A DNA stretch of 64,000 bases from Mesoterricola silvestris (lineage in GTDB: Bacteria; Acidobacteriota; Holophagae; Holophagales; Holophagaceae). A model generated the notes under the pieces. The model had not been told where the DNA came from, did no database searches, and saw nothing but the letters and a program-made list of their open reading frames with translations. The position numbers and the translations under genes were made by a program. The DNA is taken from NCBI RefSeq assembly GCF_030295405.1, contig NZ_AP027080.1:1116001-1180000 (forward strand). Reading direction: 5' to 3'. Shown here one piece after another: positions 28,101-37,388 of the stretch. The stretch's first letter is position 1. Every line of letters starts with the position of its first letter.

Positions 28101-30287
28101 ACCTCCTTCACCCCCGGCGCCGCCATCATCGGCACCAACGCGGCCACGACGCTCAACGCCGTCTTCACCGGCTCCAGCGCCAAGGTCAACGGAGGCGCCC
28201 TCGCCGACGCCGCCATCACCAGCGGCACCCCCCTGGCCACCGGCAACCTGGCCAGCACCACCAGCTTCACCCTCACCGTCTCCAACCAGGCCGGCGACAC
28301 CACCCCGGCCACGGTCAAGGTCCTGGTGGGATCCCTGAATGCCTACTCCGGCATCCCCTCGGGCCAGGGCAACACCGACGGGTCCTACCCCGACGCGCGG
28401 TTCTGGGAACCCAACGGCATGGTCTTCGACGGATCGGGCAACATCTACGTTTCGGACTACGACAACAACACCATCCGCATGATCACCTCCGGGGGCGTCG
28501 TCAGCACCCCGTACGGCACCGCCGGCAAGCACGGCAACGATGACCTGGTGGGCACCGCCGCCACCTTCTTCGGACCCAGCGGCCTGGCCTTCGACGGAAC
28601 CTTCCTCTACGTGGCCGACACCTGGAACCAGACCATCCGAAAGATCAATACGACCAACGGTCAGGTGAGCACCCTGGCGGGAACGCCCGGCGTCCCGGGC
28701 AACGACGCGACCCATTTCCATTTCAGCCAGGCCAATGTCCCCGTGGGCCTCGCCCTTGACGGGACCACCCTCTACGTGGCCGATCACCTCAACAACGCCA
28801 TTCGCGTGGTCGATAAGAACACCGGCGCCATGACCACCCTCGCCGTCAACGGAGCTGCGTTCAACTGGGTGACCGGATTGGCCGTGGATACCGTGTACCG
28901 CATCCTCTACGTCACGGACAAGGGGTCCAACTCGGTCATCGGGTTGGATCTGACGGGGAGTCCCGCCCTCGCCACGACCCTTTCCTCCGATTTCATCAAC
29001 CCGGTCGGCCTGGCCCTTTCGGCGGACGCGGCAACCCTCTACGTGACCGACTACGAGACCAGCGTGGTCAAATCGGTCGATTCCTTCTACGGCGCGGTTC
29101 CTGGCCAGACCACCATCATCGCCGGGGCCCTCAATGCCGTGGGGAGCACCGATAACTCCACCGGCACCAGCGCCCGCTTCCAGTACCCCACCGCCCTCCT
29201 CCTGGACGCGGCCAATCTGCTCTACGTCGCGGACTTCGCCAACAACACCATCCGCACCGTCGCGTTCGGAGGCACCCGCGCCGTGAACACCATCCAGGGC
29301 GTCGCCGGCGGCGCCGCCCACCGGAACCGTTCGATTCTCGCTGAAACGGCCCTGTACAACAGCCCCCGCGGCATCGCCGTGGACTACACCCACAACCTCG
29401 CCTTCGTGGCCGAGACCAGCGGCAACTACATCCGGGCCATCGACCTCTCCACCGGGCTCACCGGCGACGTGGCACAGGTTCCCGGCGCCTCCCCCAATGG
29501 CATCGCCGTCCAGGTTTCCGGAGCCGGCGGCACCATCTACTTCACGGAGACCGCCACCCACCTGGTCAAGAGCGTCACCTACACCGGCGGCGACGTCACC
29601 AACCCGGCCTCCTTCGGGACCCCGGTGATCCTGGCCGGCATTTCCGGCACCCCGGGCGCCACCGACGGCACCACCGGCATCACCTCCACGTTCAACGGTC
29701 CCACGGGTATCGCCGTGGACGCCACCGGCAACGTCTACGTGGCCGACCAGGGCAATCACCTGATCCGCAGGATTTCCTCCGCCACCGACAACCCCGTCAG
29801 CACCATCGGCGGCCAGCTGGGCGTCGGCTCCTTCGTGAACGGGGCCGCCGGCATCTCCACCTTCAACAACCCCACCGGCCTCGCCCTTTCCGGGAACAAT
29901 CTGTTCGTGGCCGACCAGAGCAACAACGCGATCCGCCTGATCAGCCTCGACACCAACACCGCGAGCACCTTCGCGGGCCAGGCGACTCCGGGCTCCGCGG
30001 ACGGCACCGGCACCGGCGCCTCCTTCCTCAACCCCAACGCCCTCGCGGTGGACGGGGCCGGCAACGTCTACGTGGCCGACACCTACAACAACACCATCCG
30101 CAGGATCACCCCCGCCGGCGAGGTCACCACCATCATCGGCATCCCCGGAACGATGAAGAACATCCTGGCCAACGCCACCACGCCCCTGGCCGCCTCCCTG
30201 GCCTTCCCCGTGGGGATCGCGGTGCCCGCCGACCTGGGCACGATGTACATCGTCGTCCCGGACGCGGTCCTGAAGGTGGCCTTCTAA
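25125..30287 (+). CDS. Giant surface lipoprotein: eleven Ig-like repeats plus NHL-repeat propeller
   Basis: A 1720-residue protein. The signal peptide ends in a lipobox (FMPSC), followed by a Gly/Pro linker. Eleven Ig-like repeats of about 85 residues come next (TYAWT.TGGT.TAG..T...TFTA.ASGTV.LSCVVTNGAG), then one divergent domain (about residues 990-1065). The last 650 or so residues are NHL-type beta-propeller repeats (GNIYVSDYDNNTIRMI, FLYVADTWNQTIRKI, NVYVADQGNHLIRRI, NVYVADTYNNTIRRI), probably enough for two propellers. GGAG lies six bases before ATG 25125. This Ig family differs from that of the beta-helix proteins. It is probably an outer-membrane anchored binding or scaffold protein. 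It is a single-gene unit closed by a strong terminator. Confidence 0.88.
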   Translation: MGAAVLDRPPHQGLVPRVLFPFAAALALAFMPSCSGGGGGGSTPAPAPTTPVVTAPAYVTSGATNLTASTPAQTNCTFTWTITNGTLTAGATSTSVTFTAGTSGAVTLSCVATNADKVASAAGTATSTIVAAPVLPVITTPANVSPNATGLTATVPAQTGCTYAWTIANGTITAGGTTASVTFTAGASGTTDLGCVVTNAAGTASAKGTASSTIITTTLVQPVVTAPTAATAGTAGLTASVPAQTGAIFAWTITGGTLTAGADTNTVTFTAGDVGSLQLSCVASNLAGATTAPGTATVAVLAAPTTPTITVASKVTAGATGLTASVPAQTGSTYAWTLTGGTITAGGTTNAITFTAGASGTVGLSCVVTNGAGTPSTAGTASSTIYAAPATPTITVASKVTAGATGLTASVPAQTGSTYAWTLTGGTVTAGAGTNAITFTAGASGTVGLSCVVTNGAGTPSAAGTASSTIYPAPVTPAITVVSKVTAGAAGLTATATAQAGSTYAWTLTGGTVTFGAGTDTITFTAGASGTVGLSCVVTNGAGLAGTAGTASSTIYPAPVTPSITVASKVTALTAGLTATATPQAGSSYAWILTGGTVTAGAGTDTITFTAGASGTVDLSCVVTNGAGLAGTAGTASSTIYPAPVTPSITVASKVTALTAGLTATATPQAGSTYAWILTGGTVTAGSGTDTITFTAGATGTVDLSCVVTNGAGLAGTAGTASSTIYAAPSTPSIVVANYVTASSTGNTASVTPQADSTYAWTITGGTFTAGETTASATFTANASGTVGLSCVVTNGAGSPSTPGTGSSTIVAAASTPTIGVASYVTTLSTGNVASITPQANSTYAWTITGGTFTAGQTTASATFTADASGTVHLTCTVSNQAGTAATPGAADSTIVPLATTPTITVASTVTDYVTQNKVGGYTASVPDQGNNSTYAWSITGGSFTAGQTTVAPTFTPSTVGTVTLTCTVSNAAGLAATAATKDITCVAAPAVTSFTPGAAIIGTNAATTLNAVFTGSSAKVNGGALADAAITSGTPLATGNLASTTSFTLTVSNQAGDTTPATVKVLVGSLNAYSGIPSGQGNTDGSYPDARFWEPNGMVFDGSGNIYVSDYDNNTIRMITSGGVVSTPYGTAGKHGNDDLVGTAATFFGPSGLAFDGTFLYVADTWNQTIRKINTTNGQVSTLAGTPGVPGNDATHFHFSQANVPVGLALDGTTLYVADHLNNAIRVVDKNTGAMTTLAVNGAAFNWVTGLAVDTVYRILYVTDKGSNSVIGLDLTGSPALATTLSSDFINPVGLALSADAATLYVTDYETSVVKSVDSFYGAVPGQTTIIAGALNAVGSTDNSTGTSARFQYPTALLLDAANLLYVADFANNTIRTVAFGGTRAVNTIQGVAGGAAHRNRSILAETALYNSPRGIAVDYTHNLAFVAETSGNYIRAIDLSTGLTGDVAQVPGASPNGIAVQVSGAGGTIYFTETATHLVKSVTYTGGDVTNPASFGTPVILAGISGTPGATDGTTGITSTFNGPTGIAVDATGNVYVADQGNHLIRRISSATDNPVSTIGGQLGVGSFVNGAAGISTFNNPTGLALSGNNLFVADQSNNAIRLISLDTNTASTFAGQATPGSADGTGTGASFLNPNALAVDGAGNVYVADTYNNTIRRITPAGEVTTIIGIPGTMKNILANATTPLAASLAFPVGIAVPADLGTMYIVVPDAVLKVAF
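26035..27310 (+). repeat. Tandem 255-bp coding repeats, five near-identical units
   Basis: Ig-like repeats 4 to 8 of the lipoprotein are nearly identical in DNA as well as protein, with a constant 255-bp period. Each includes the same coding runs for GASGTVGLSCVVTNGAG and GTASSTIY. The flanking repeats (1-3 and 9-11) are more diverged. The pattern indicates recent copy-number expansion. Confidence 0.85.
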
Positions 30288-30310
30288 CGGAAACGCAAGT
30301 TCAACAGGAA

Positions 30311-30341
30311 AAGGGGGATCGCTTGCGATCCCCCTTTTTTT
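30311..30341 (+). terminator. Rho-independent terminator after the Ig/NHL lipoprotein
   Basis: A 10-bp GC-rich stem (GGGGGATCGC pairing with GCGATCCCCC, two-base loop) is followed directly by seven T residues, 23 bases beyond the stop codon. Confidence 0.95.
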
Positions 30342-30439
30342 GGGAGTTTCTGGATGTGGAAAGCGGGCAAGGGGAGTACCATCACCGACACGAACCGATC
30401 CCGTACGCCCACGACCTCGCCTTTTTCTAAGAGCTGCCC

Positions 30440-31648
30440 ATGCCCCCTCGAATCGCCTGGCCGGGTCCCCCCGGCATTGCCCTTGCGGTGCTCGGCCTTC
30501 TGGTGGCCTGTGCGGGGGGCGCCAAGGCCCTCGGGACGACCGGGACGCCCACCCCGCCGCCCGTGGTGGCGGATCCCTGCGCCCCGGCGGTGGGGACCTT
30601 CACCGTGAACGTTCGGAACGCCCCCTACAACGCCAAGGGGGACGGGGTCTCGGACGACACGGCGGCCATCCAGAAGGCGGTGAACGCGGCGGCGGGGTCG
30701 GGGGGATCCGTGGTGGTCCCCGACGGGACCTACCTCATCAATGCGGCGGCGGGGGGGGTCTCCCTGCGCAGCGGCATGACCCTGGCCCTGGGGTCGGGCG
30801 CCGTGCTCCAGGCCATCCCCACCTCGGCGGGCAACTACAACGTCCTGTACCTGGGCGGCCTCAGCCGGGTGACCATCACCGGCGGGACCATCGCCGGGGA
30901 GCGGAGCGCCCACACGGGCACCAGCGGGGAATGGGGCATCGGCATCGCCATCGAAAGCTCCACCAACGTGGTGGTCCAGGGGGTCACCGTCAAGGAGTGC
31001 TGGGGGGACGGCATCTACATTTCCGGGTCCAGTTCGGCCCTGGTGGTCTGCGCGTCGACCCTGGACCACAACCGGCGCAACGCCATGTCCATCGTCAAGG
31101 GCAGCGATATCCAGGTGAAGGACACCACCCTCAGCAACACCCGGGGCACGGCCCCGGAGTGCGGGCTGGACATCGAGCCCAACGCGGGGGATTCCGTCGA
31201 CGGCGTGACCGTCTCCAGGTGCGTCTTCACGGCCAACGCCGGGTACGGGACGGCCCTGGGGCCGGCCTACGTGAACCTCGCGACGTCCTCCGTGACCCGC
31301 ACGGTGGTCACGGGTTGCACCTACAACGGCAACGGGGTGGGGAGCCTCTCAGGCAACCCGGCGGCCATCGCCCTTTCCGCCTGTGACGGCAACACCCTCA
31401 CGGGCAACACCGTCACGACCACCACCGGCCACGGCATCATGGTGGTGGCCAAGGGAACCAACACCACCGTCTCCAACAACACCGTCACGGGCAGTTCGGT
31501 GAACGGGATCCACCTGGAGGACTGCGCGGGCACGGTGGTTTCCGGCAACACCTGCACCGGCAACGGGCAGTACGGGATTCGCAACAGCAGCGGCAGTGGC
31601 GCTACCCTGAGCGGGAACACCCTTTCCGGAAACGGGATCGCGCCTTGA
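30440..31648 (+). CDS. Beta-helix lipoprotein (Pectate_lyase_3 type)
   Basis: A 402-residue protein. The lipoprotein signal ends at GLLVAC (Cys near residue 24), followed by a Pro/Thr linker. The Pectate_lyase_3 signature NAKGDGVSDDTAAIQKAV (about residues 62-80) and 'GSVVVPDGTYLINAA' come next, then beta-helix turns to the end (NTVTGSSVNGIHLED, NTCTGNGQYGIRN). It is a relative of the 18444-19538 protein: both share 'GEWGMG/IG', 'CWGDGFY/IY', 'NRRQGMSIV/NRRNAMSIV' and 'PECGIDVEPNAG'-like segments. It is the first gene of a long plus-strand exopolysaccharide unit; the next gene follows within 45 bases. Confidence 0.86.
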   Translation: MPPRIAWPGPPGIALAVLGLLVACAGGAKALGTTGTPTPPPVVADPCAPAVGTFTVNVRNAPYNAKGDGVSDDTAAIQKAVNAAAGSGGSVVVPDGTYLINAAAGGVSLRSGMTLALGSGAVLQAIPTSAGNYNVLYLGGLSRVTITGGTIAGERSAHTGTSGEWGIGIAIESSTNVVVQGVTVKECWGDGIYISGSSSALVVCASTLDHNRRNAMSIVKGSDIQVKDTTLSNTRGTAPECGLDIEPNAGDSVDGVTVSRCVFTANAGYGTALGPAYVNLATSSVTRTVVTGCTYNGNGVGSLSGNPAAIALSACDGNTLTGNTVTTTTGHGIMVVAKGTNTTVSNNTVTGSSVNGIHLEDCAGTVVSGNTCTGNGQYGIRNSSGSGATLSGNTLSGNGIAP

Positions 31649-31689
31649 GGGCCGGTGCCGCCCCCGGACCTCTCCAGGAACCCGCCGCC

Positions 31690-33813
31690 ATGGACGTCGT
31701 ATTCATCACGGACCACCTGATCCGCGGAGGCGCCGACCGGCAGCTCCACCGCATCGCCACCACCCTGCAGCGGCGCGGGTGGCGGGTGGGCGTCATCACC
31801 ATGCTGCCGTCGGTGGCCTACCTGGACGAAATGCGGGCCGCGGGGGTGGCGGTGCACGAATGCTCGCCCACCATGGGTTGGCCGCCCGCCATGGCCCTGC
31901 GGGTGGCCCTGCGCATGACCCTCCAGCTTCGCCGCTGGCGCCCCTCCGTGGTGATCACCTTCAACTACCACGGCGATATCATGGGCCGCGTGTGCGGACG
32001 CCTGGCGGGGGTGCGGGCCGTGGTGTCCTCCCTGCGCACCGCCTACGTGAAGAACGGCCTGCGCCGGCAGCTGTACCGCCGCACCGAGCCCCTCATCGCC
32101 CTCACTGCCTCCAATTCCCACGCGGGCATCGCCTACATGGTGGCCCGGGGGCTGCTGACCCCCGCCAAGACCCTGGTGATCCCCAACGGCATCGAGGCCG
32201 CCGATTTCCCCTCCCCGGTCCCCCGGGAGGAGGTGCGGGCGGAGTTCGGCCTGGGGCCGGAGACCTTCCTGTGGCTGGCGGTGGGCAATCTGCGGGCGGC
32301 CAAGGACTATCCCACGCTGCTGGCCGCCATGGAGCGCTGCGGCGAAGGCCACCTGCTCATCGCCGGGGACGGGGAGGACGAGGCGGCCCTGCGCGCCGAC
32401 GCCACCCGCCGGGGCCTGGACGGCCGGGTGCGCTTCCTGGGCTCCCGCACGGACGTGGCGCGCCTGCTCAAGGGCTGCGACGCCTACGTGCTCTCCTCGG
32501 CCTGGGAGGGCCTGCCCAACACGGTCATGGAGGCCATGGCCGCGGGCGTCCCCGTGGTGAGCACCGACGCCGGGGGCGTGCTGGAACTGGTGGTGGAGGG
32601 CGTCACGGGGCACATCGTCCCCTGCGGCGACCCGGAAGCCCTGGCCCGGGCCCTGCGGGCCGTCATGGCCCTGCCTTCCGCCGAGCGGCTGGCCCTGGGC
32701 GCCGCGGGGCGGGCGCGCATCGAGACCCACTTCGACAACGAGCGCGTGGTGGACCGGTGGGAGACCCTGATCCGCCAGGTGGCGCACGCCGCCACCGGAG
32801 CCCCTCCCCGGGTGGAGGCCGCGGCGCCCCGGGCGGCCGCGACGCCCCCGCCCGCCTTCGTCATCTCCCTGGATTTCGAGCTCATGTGGGGCGTGCGGGG
32901 GGGCCGGAGCGTCGAGGGGTACGGCCCCCACATCCTGGGCGAGCGGGAGGCCATCCCGGCCATGCTGGCCCTCTTCAAGCGCCACGGCGTGCGCGCCACC
33001 TGGGCGGCGGTGGGCATGGCCCTCTTCGAAACCCGCAAGGAGCTGCTCGCCCACCTGCCGGACCTCCGCCCCGCCTATGCCCGGCGGGAGCTCAATCCCT
33101 ACCTGGCCCTGGACGAGATCGGGGAGGACGAGCGGAGCGACCCCTACCACTTCGGGCTCTCCCTGGTGCGCCAGGTGCTGGATTGCGAGGGTATGGAACT
33201 GGGCAGCCACACCTTTTCCCATTTCTACTGCCTGGAGGAGGGCCAGGACGCCCCCCAGTTCAAGGCGGACCTGGCCGCCTGGAAGGAGGCCGCGCAACCC
33301 CTGGGCGCGGGCACCAGCTTCGTCTTCCCCCGCAATCAGTTCAACCAGGCCTACCTGGCCGCCTGCCGAGAACTTGGCTTCACCGTCTTCCGGGGCAACG
33401 AAGCCGCCTGGATGTACGAATCCGGCTCGGGCCCCGGCCAGTCCCTCCTGACCCGGGGCGCCCGGGTGGCGGACCACTACCTGGACCTGTCGGGCCCCAA
33501 TGGCTTCGTGCCCCGGCCCTGGCTGGACACGGGGCTGGTGAACTGCCCCTCCAGCCGCTTCCTGCGTCCCTTCTCCCCGCGGCTCGCGCCCCTGGACGGA
33601 ATGCGGGTGGCCCGCATCCGCACGGCCATGGAGCGCGCGGCCAAGCGTGGGGAATCCTTCCATCTGTGGTGGCATCCCCACAACTTCGGCACCCACCTGC
33701 GGGAGAACCTCGCGATCCTGGATGAACTGCTCCGGTTCCACGTGGCGCTGCGGGAGCGCTACGGGGTCGTACCCATGACCATGGGCGAGGTGGGAGAACG
33801 GTTCGGCGCCTGA
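31690..33813 (+). CDS. Fusion of GT4 glycosyltransferase and polysaccharide deacetylase (NodB-like)
   Basis: A 707-residue bifunctional protein. Residues 1 to about 370 form a GT-B/GT4 glycosyltransferase (GGADRQLHRIA near 12-22, VIPNGIEAADF, AVGNLRAAKDY, EGLPNTVMEAMAAGVPVV). A short Ala/Pro linker leads to a polysaccharide-deacetylase-like domain from about residue 391 (FVISLDFELMWG, ATWAAVGMAL, ELGSHTFSHFYC, WWHPHNFGTH). The Asp of SLDFE and the His pair of HTFSH would bind the metal. ATG 31690 has an AGGA site; the frame is open upstream to a TTG that overlaps the previous stop. One chain could add a sugar and the other domain deacetylate it on the cytoplasmic side. Such fusions are uncommon. 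Confidence 0.88.
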   Translation: MDVVFITDHLIRGGADRQLHRIATTLQRRGWRVGVITMLPSVAYLDEMRAAGVAVHECSPTMGWPPAMALRVALRMTLQLRRWRPSVVITFNYHGDIMGRVCGRLAGVRAVVSSLRTAYVKNGLRRQLYRRTEPLIALTASNSHAGIAYMVARGLLTPAKTLVIPNGIEAADFPSPVPREEVRAEFGLGPETFLWLAVGNLRAAKDYPTLLAAMERCGEGHLLIAGDGEDEAALRADATRRGLDGRVRFLGSRTDVARLLKGCDAYVLSSAWEGLPNTVMEAMAAGVPVVSTDAGGVLELVVEGVTGHIVPCGDPEALARALRAVMALPSAERLALGAAGRARIETHFDNERVVDRWETLIRQVAHAATGAPPRVEAAAPRAAATPPPAFVISLDFELMWGVRGGRSVEGYGPHILGEREAIPAMLALFKRHGVRATWAAVGMALFETRKELLAHLPDLRPAYARRELNPYLALDEIGEDERSDPYHFGLSLVRQVLDCEGMELGSHTFSHFYCLEEGQDAPQFKADLAAWKEAAQPLGAGTSFVFPRNQFNQAYLAACRELGFTVFRGNEAAWMYESGSGPGQSLLTRGARVADHYLDLSGPNGFVPRPWLDTGLVNCPSSRFLRPFSPRLAPLDGMRVARIRTAMERAAKRGESFHLWWHPHNFGTHLRENLAILDELLRFHVALRERYGVVPMTMGEVGERFGA

Positions 33814-33937
33814 ACCGGCCCCGAGGAACTTCCCGGGCGGGTGCCGGAATCGTGCCTTAAAAATCCTACCCGTAACCAGCCGTGCATGAGATGATTCCTT
33901 CCTAACACCGCCGGAAACCGGATTGAAAGGGAGTTCC

Positions 33938-35212
33938 ATGCGTATCGCCGTAGTGGGTCTTGGATATGTCGGTCTGCCCCTGGCCCTGTCGCTGGCCAAG
34001 AAATTCCCCGGCACGCTGGGGTTCGATATCCACCAGGCCAAGGTGCAGGAGCTGCGGGACGGCATCGACCGCACCCGCGAAGTGGAGCCCCAGGAACTCA
34101 AGGGCACCACCCTCACCATGACCAGCGTCCTGGAGGATCTCCGCGGCGCGGACTTCTTCATCGTCGCCGTGCCCACGCCCGTGGACGACTGGAACCGCCC
34201 CGACCTCACCCCCGTCATCAAGGCCTCCGAATCCGTGGGCAAGGTGCTGGGCAAGGGCTCCATCGTCGTCTACGAATCCACCGTTTTCCCCGGCGTCACC
34301 GAGGAGATCTGCGGCCCCATCCTCGAGAAGGTCTCCGGCCTCAAATGCGGCGTGGACTTCAAGCTGGGCTATTCCCCCGAGCGCATCAACCCCGGCGACA
34401 AGGTCCACACCGTGGAGAAGATCGTGAAGGTCGTCTCGGGCCAGGACGCGGAAAGCGCCGAGACCATCGCGGGCGTGTACGGCGCCGTCATCACCGCCGG
34501 CGTGCACCGGGCCTCCTCCATCAAGGTGGCCGAGACCGCCAAGGTCATCGAGAACACCCAGCGGGATATCAATATCGCGCTCATGAACGAACTGGCCATC
34601 ATCTGCGAGAAGGTGGGCATCCGCACCAGCGAGGTGCTCACGGCCGCCCGCACCAAGTGGAATTTCCTGCCCTTCAGCCCCGGCCTGGTGGGCGGCCACT
34701 GCATCGGCGTGGATCCCTACTACCTCACCACCAAGGCGCAGGAGCTGGGCTACCACCCCGAAGTGATCCTGGCCGGCCGGCGCATCAACGACAGCATGGG
34801 CTCGTACGTGGCCCAGAAGCTGGTGAAGCTGCTCATCCAGCAGCAGCTCAAGGTCAAGAACGCCAAGGTGGGCATCCTGGGCCTGACCTTCAAGGAGAAC
34901 GTGCACGACATCCGCAACAGCAAGGTGCCGGACATCATCACCGAGCTGAAGGAGTTCGGCATCGCGCCCCTGGTGCACGATCCCATGGCCGACCACGCCG
35001 AGACCCTCCACGAGTACGGCCTGGACCTCCAGCCCCTGGAGGACTTCCAGGACCTGGACGCCCTGGTGCTGGCGGTCAACCACTCCGCCTTCCTGGAGGC
35101 GGGGGTGGAGTCCCTCCTCAAGCGCATGAAGCCCGCCTCGGTGTTCATCGATGTGAAATCCTGCTTCGACCCCGGCCGGTTCCCCGAACAGGTCGCCTAC
35201 TGGAGCCTTTGA
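33938..35212 (+). CDS. tviB: UDP-N-acetylglucosamine 6-dehydrogenase, TviB/WbpO type
   Basis: A 424-residue member of the UDP-glucose/GDP-mannose dehydrogenase family. Rossmann motif VGLGYVGLP at the N-terminus, '[12 protein letters not shown]', '[11 protein letters not shown]', catalytic Cys in [12 protein letters not shown] (near residue 254) and '[16 protein letters not shown]' are all present. Sequence style and the neighbouring epimerase point to the TviB/WbpO subgroup, which oxidises UDP-GlcNAc (or UDP-GalNAc) to the uronic acid; the substrate is inferred. ATG 33938 has GGGAG four bases upstream. The stop overlaps the next start by one base, so the two enzymes are coupled. Confidence 0.85.
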   Translation: MRIAVVGLGYVGLPLALSLAKKFPGTLGFDIHQAKVQELRDGIDRTREVEPQELKGTTLTMTSVLEDLRGADFFIVAVPTPVDDWNRPDLTPVIKASESVGKVLGKGSIVVYESTVFPGVTEEICGPILEKVSGLKCGVDFKLGYSPERINPGDKVHTVEKIVKVVSGQDAESAETIAGVYGAVITAGVHRASSIKVAETAKVIENTQRDINIALMNELAIICEKVGIRTSEVLTAARTKWNFLPFSPGLVGGHCIGVDPYYLTTKAQELGYHPEVILAGRRINDSMGSYVAQKLVKLLIQQQLKVKNAKVGILGLTFKENVHDIRNSKVPDIITELKEFGIAPLVHDPMADHAETLHEYGLDLQPLEDFQDLDALVLAVNHSAFLEAGVESLLKRMKPASVFIDVKSCFDPGRFPEQVAYWSL

Positions 35213-36243
35213 TGCCGAAGTACGCGGAGATCTCCCGGCAGCTCATGGACCACCCCCGCACCTGGCTGGTGACGGGCGTGGCGGGCTTCATCGGATCCAA
35301 TATTCTCGAACGGCTCCTGGCGCTGGATCAGGTGGTGGTGGGGCTGGACAACTTCTCCACCGGCAGGCCCGAGAACCTGGAGAACGTGCGGCAGACGGCC
35401 AAGCCCGGCGCCTGGAAGAAGTTCACCTTCCACGAGGGGGACACCCGGGACCTGGCCATGTGCCGGCGCGCCTGCGAAGGCGTGGAGCTCGTCCTGCACC
35501 AGGCGGCCCTGGGCTCCGTGCCCCGCTCCATCAAGGAACCCATCACCAGCCACGAATCCAACGTGAACGGCTTCCTGAACATGCTCGTGGCCGCCCGGGA
35601 CGCGGGGGTCTCGCGCATGGTCTACGCCTCCTCCAGTTCGGTGTACGGCGACGATCCCCAGCTGCCCAAGGTGGAGGAGCGGGTGGGCAACCCACTCTCC
35701 CCCTACGCCGTCACCAAGGCCATCAACGAGGCCTACGCCGCCGTCTTCGGCCGCTCCTACGGCTTCAAGGCCGTGGGCCTGCGCTACTTCAACGTCTTCG
35801 GCCCCCGGCAGGATCCCGACGGGCCCTACGCCGCCGTCATGCCCAAGTGGATCGACGCGCTGGTGAAGGGCCAGCCCTGCCAGATCCACGGGGACGGGGA
35901 GACCAGCCGGGACTTCTGCTTCGTGGCCAATGCCGTCCAGGCCAATATCCTGGCCGCCACCGCCCCGGCGGAAGGCCTGGAGGACGTCTTCAACGTCTCC
36001 TTCGGCGGCACCACCTCCCTGACCCAGCTGTACTGGATGATCGCGGAGCGGCTGGCCGCCATCCTGCCCGGGCTCAAGCCGGGGGACCCGGTGTACGCGC
36101 CCTTCCGGCCCGGGGACATCCGCCATTCCCAGGCGGACCTCACCCGCATCAAGACCCAGCTGGGATACGACCCCACCCATTCGGTGGCCCAGGGCCTGGA
36201 CGAGCTGGTGCCCTGGTTCGCCGCCGCCCATGCCCGTTCCTGA
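35212..36243 (+). CDS. tviC: NAD-dependent sugar-nucleotide 4-epimerase, TviC/WbpP type
   Basis: A 343-residue extended short-chain dehydrogenase. NAD-binding GVAGFIG (G22, G25, G28), '[12 protein letters not shown]', '[11 protein letters not shown]', the SSSSVYG segment, YxxxK in PYAVTKAIN and '[12 protein letters not shown]' are all family-typical for UDP-GlcNAc(A) 4-epimerases. Following a TviB-type dehydrogenase, it most likely yields a UDP-N-acetylgalactosaminuronate-type donor. The N-terminal extension of about 17 residues before the Rossmann strand is also seen in WbpP/TviC. It overlaps the next glycosyltransferase gene by one base. Confidence 0.87.
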   Translation: MPKYAEISRQLMDHPRTWLVTGVAGFIGSNILERLLALDQVVVGLDNFSTGRPENLENVRQTAKPGAWKKFTFHEGDTRDLAMCRRACEGVELVLHQAALGSVPRSIKEPITSHESNVNGFLNMLVAARDAGVSRMVYASSSSVYGDDPQLPKVEERVGNPLSPYAVTKAINEAYAAVFGRSYGFKAVGLRYFNVFGPRQDPDGPYAAVMPKWIDALVKGQPCQIHGDGETSRDFCFVANAVQANILAATAPAEGLEDVFNVSFGGTTSLTQLYWMIAERLAAILPGLKPGDPVYAPFRPGDIRHSQADLTRIKTQLGYDPTHSVAQGLDELVPWFAAAHARS

Positions 36244-37388
36244 TGCGCATCGGCGTCCTGGGAACCCAGGCCAGGGATCTGGTCAACTTCCGCGGTCATC
36301 TGCTTTCGGAACTGGCCAAGGCGGGGCACGAGGCCTTCGGCATCGCGCCGGGGGGCGATGAGGCCACCCGGGACGCGCTGGCGGCCCTGGGGGCCACGTA
36401 CGTGCCCATCCGCCTGGACCGCACCGGCCTCAACCCCTTCGGCGAGGCCCTGAGCTTCCTGCGGCTCTGGCGCACCCTGCGGGGCCTGCGCCTGGATCTG
36501 CTCCTGTGCTACGAACTGAAATCCGTCGCCTTCGGGACCCTCGCGGCCCGGCTGGCGGGGGTGCCCCGGCGCTACGCCATGATCACCGGGCGGGGCACGA
36601 CCCTGCAGGGGGCCACCTCCAGCACCCAGGAGAAGCTGGTGCGGGCCGTGGTCACGCGCCTCTACCGCATGGCGCTGCCCCGCACCCAGGGGGTCCTCTT
36701 CCAGAACCAGGATGATTGCGATTTCTTCGGGGAGCTGGGCATGCTCCCGGCCTCCGTGCCCCGGCGCATCATCAACGGCTCGGGCGTGGACCTGGACCAC
36801 TTCGCCCGGCAGCCCCTGCCGGAAGGGACCGCCACCTTCCTCTTCGTGGGCCGGCTCCTGAAGAACAAGGGCGTCTTCGAACTGGTGGAGGCCTGCCGGA
36901 TCCTGGCCCGGCGGGGGGTGCCCTTCCACGCCCGCATGCTGGGGCCCCTGGATACCAATCCCAACGGCATCACCGCCGGCCAGCTGGAAGCCTGGGTGGG
37001 GGAGGGGAGCGTGGCCTACCTGGGGGAGCTGGCCGATGTGCGGCCCGCCTTGGCCGCGGCCCATGTGATGGTGCTCCCCTCGTACGGCGAGGGCACGCCC
37101 CGGTCCGTGCTGGAGGCCCTGGCCGTGGGCCGCGCCGTGGTGACCACGGACGCCCCCGGGTGCAAGGAGGTGGTGGCCGAAGGGGTCAACGGCCACCGGG
37201 TGCCCGTGGGGGACGCCACGGCCCTGGCGGACGCCATGGAACACCTGGCCCGGGACCCGGAACTCATCGCGCGCTTCGCCCAGGAGGGGCGCCGGCTCGC
37301 CGAGCGGAAGTACGATGTGCGGCTGGTGACGGCCGATATCATCGATTTCATGAATTGCGGGAAAGGCAAGGCCCATGGAGCCCACTGA
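36243..37388 (+). CDS. Glycosyltransferase family 4 (capsular type)
   Basis: A 381-residue GT-B glycosyltransferase. The N-terminal domain begins [20 protein letters not shown]. The acceptor/donor core includes GRGTTLQGATSS, INGSGVDLDHF, FVGRLLKNKGVFEL, and the EGTPRSVLEALAVG motif with the donor-binding glutamates. It resembles WbpH/PglA-like enzymes that act on lipid-linked intermediates using UDP-HexNAc-type donors, but the sugar cannot be read. It starts inside the ATGA-like junction with the epimerase gene and overlaps the flippase gene by 14 bases. Confidence 0.88.
   Translation: MRIGVLGTQARDLVNFRGHLLSELAKAGHEAFGIAPGGDEATRDALAALGATYVPIRLDRTGLNPFGEALSFLRLWRTLRGLRLDLLLCYELKSVAFGTLAARLAGVPRRYAMITGRGTTLQGATSSTQEKLVRAVVTRLYRMALPRTQGVLFQNQDDCDFFGELGMLPASVPRRIINGSGVDLDHFARQPLPEGTATFLFVGRLLKNKGVFELVEACRILARRGVPFHARMLGPLDTNPNGITAGQLEAWVGEGSVAYLGELADVRPALAAAHVMVLPSYGEGTPRSVLEALAVGRAVVTTDAPGCKEVVAEGVNGHRVPVGDATALADAMEHLARDPELIARFAQEGRRLAERKYDVRLVTADIIDFMNCGKGKAHGAH

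Noticed and set aside
24783-29759. 1658-codon minus-strand open frame over the Ig/NHL lipoprotein
   Set aside because: Gly/Ala/Arg repeats arise because the Ig repeats on the plus strand are GC-rich and periodic. No domain was recognised.
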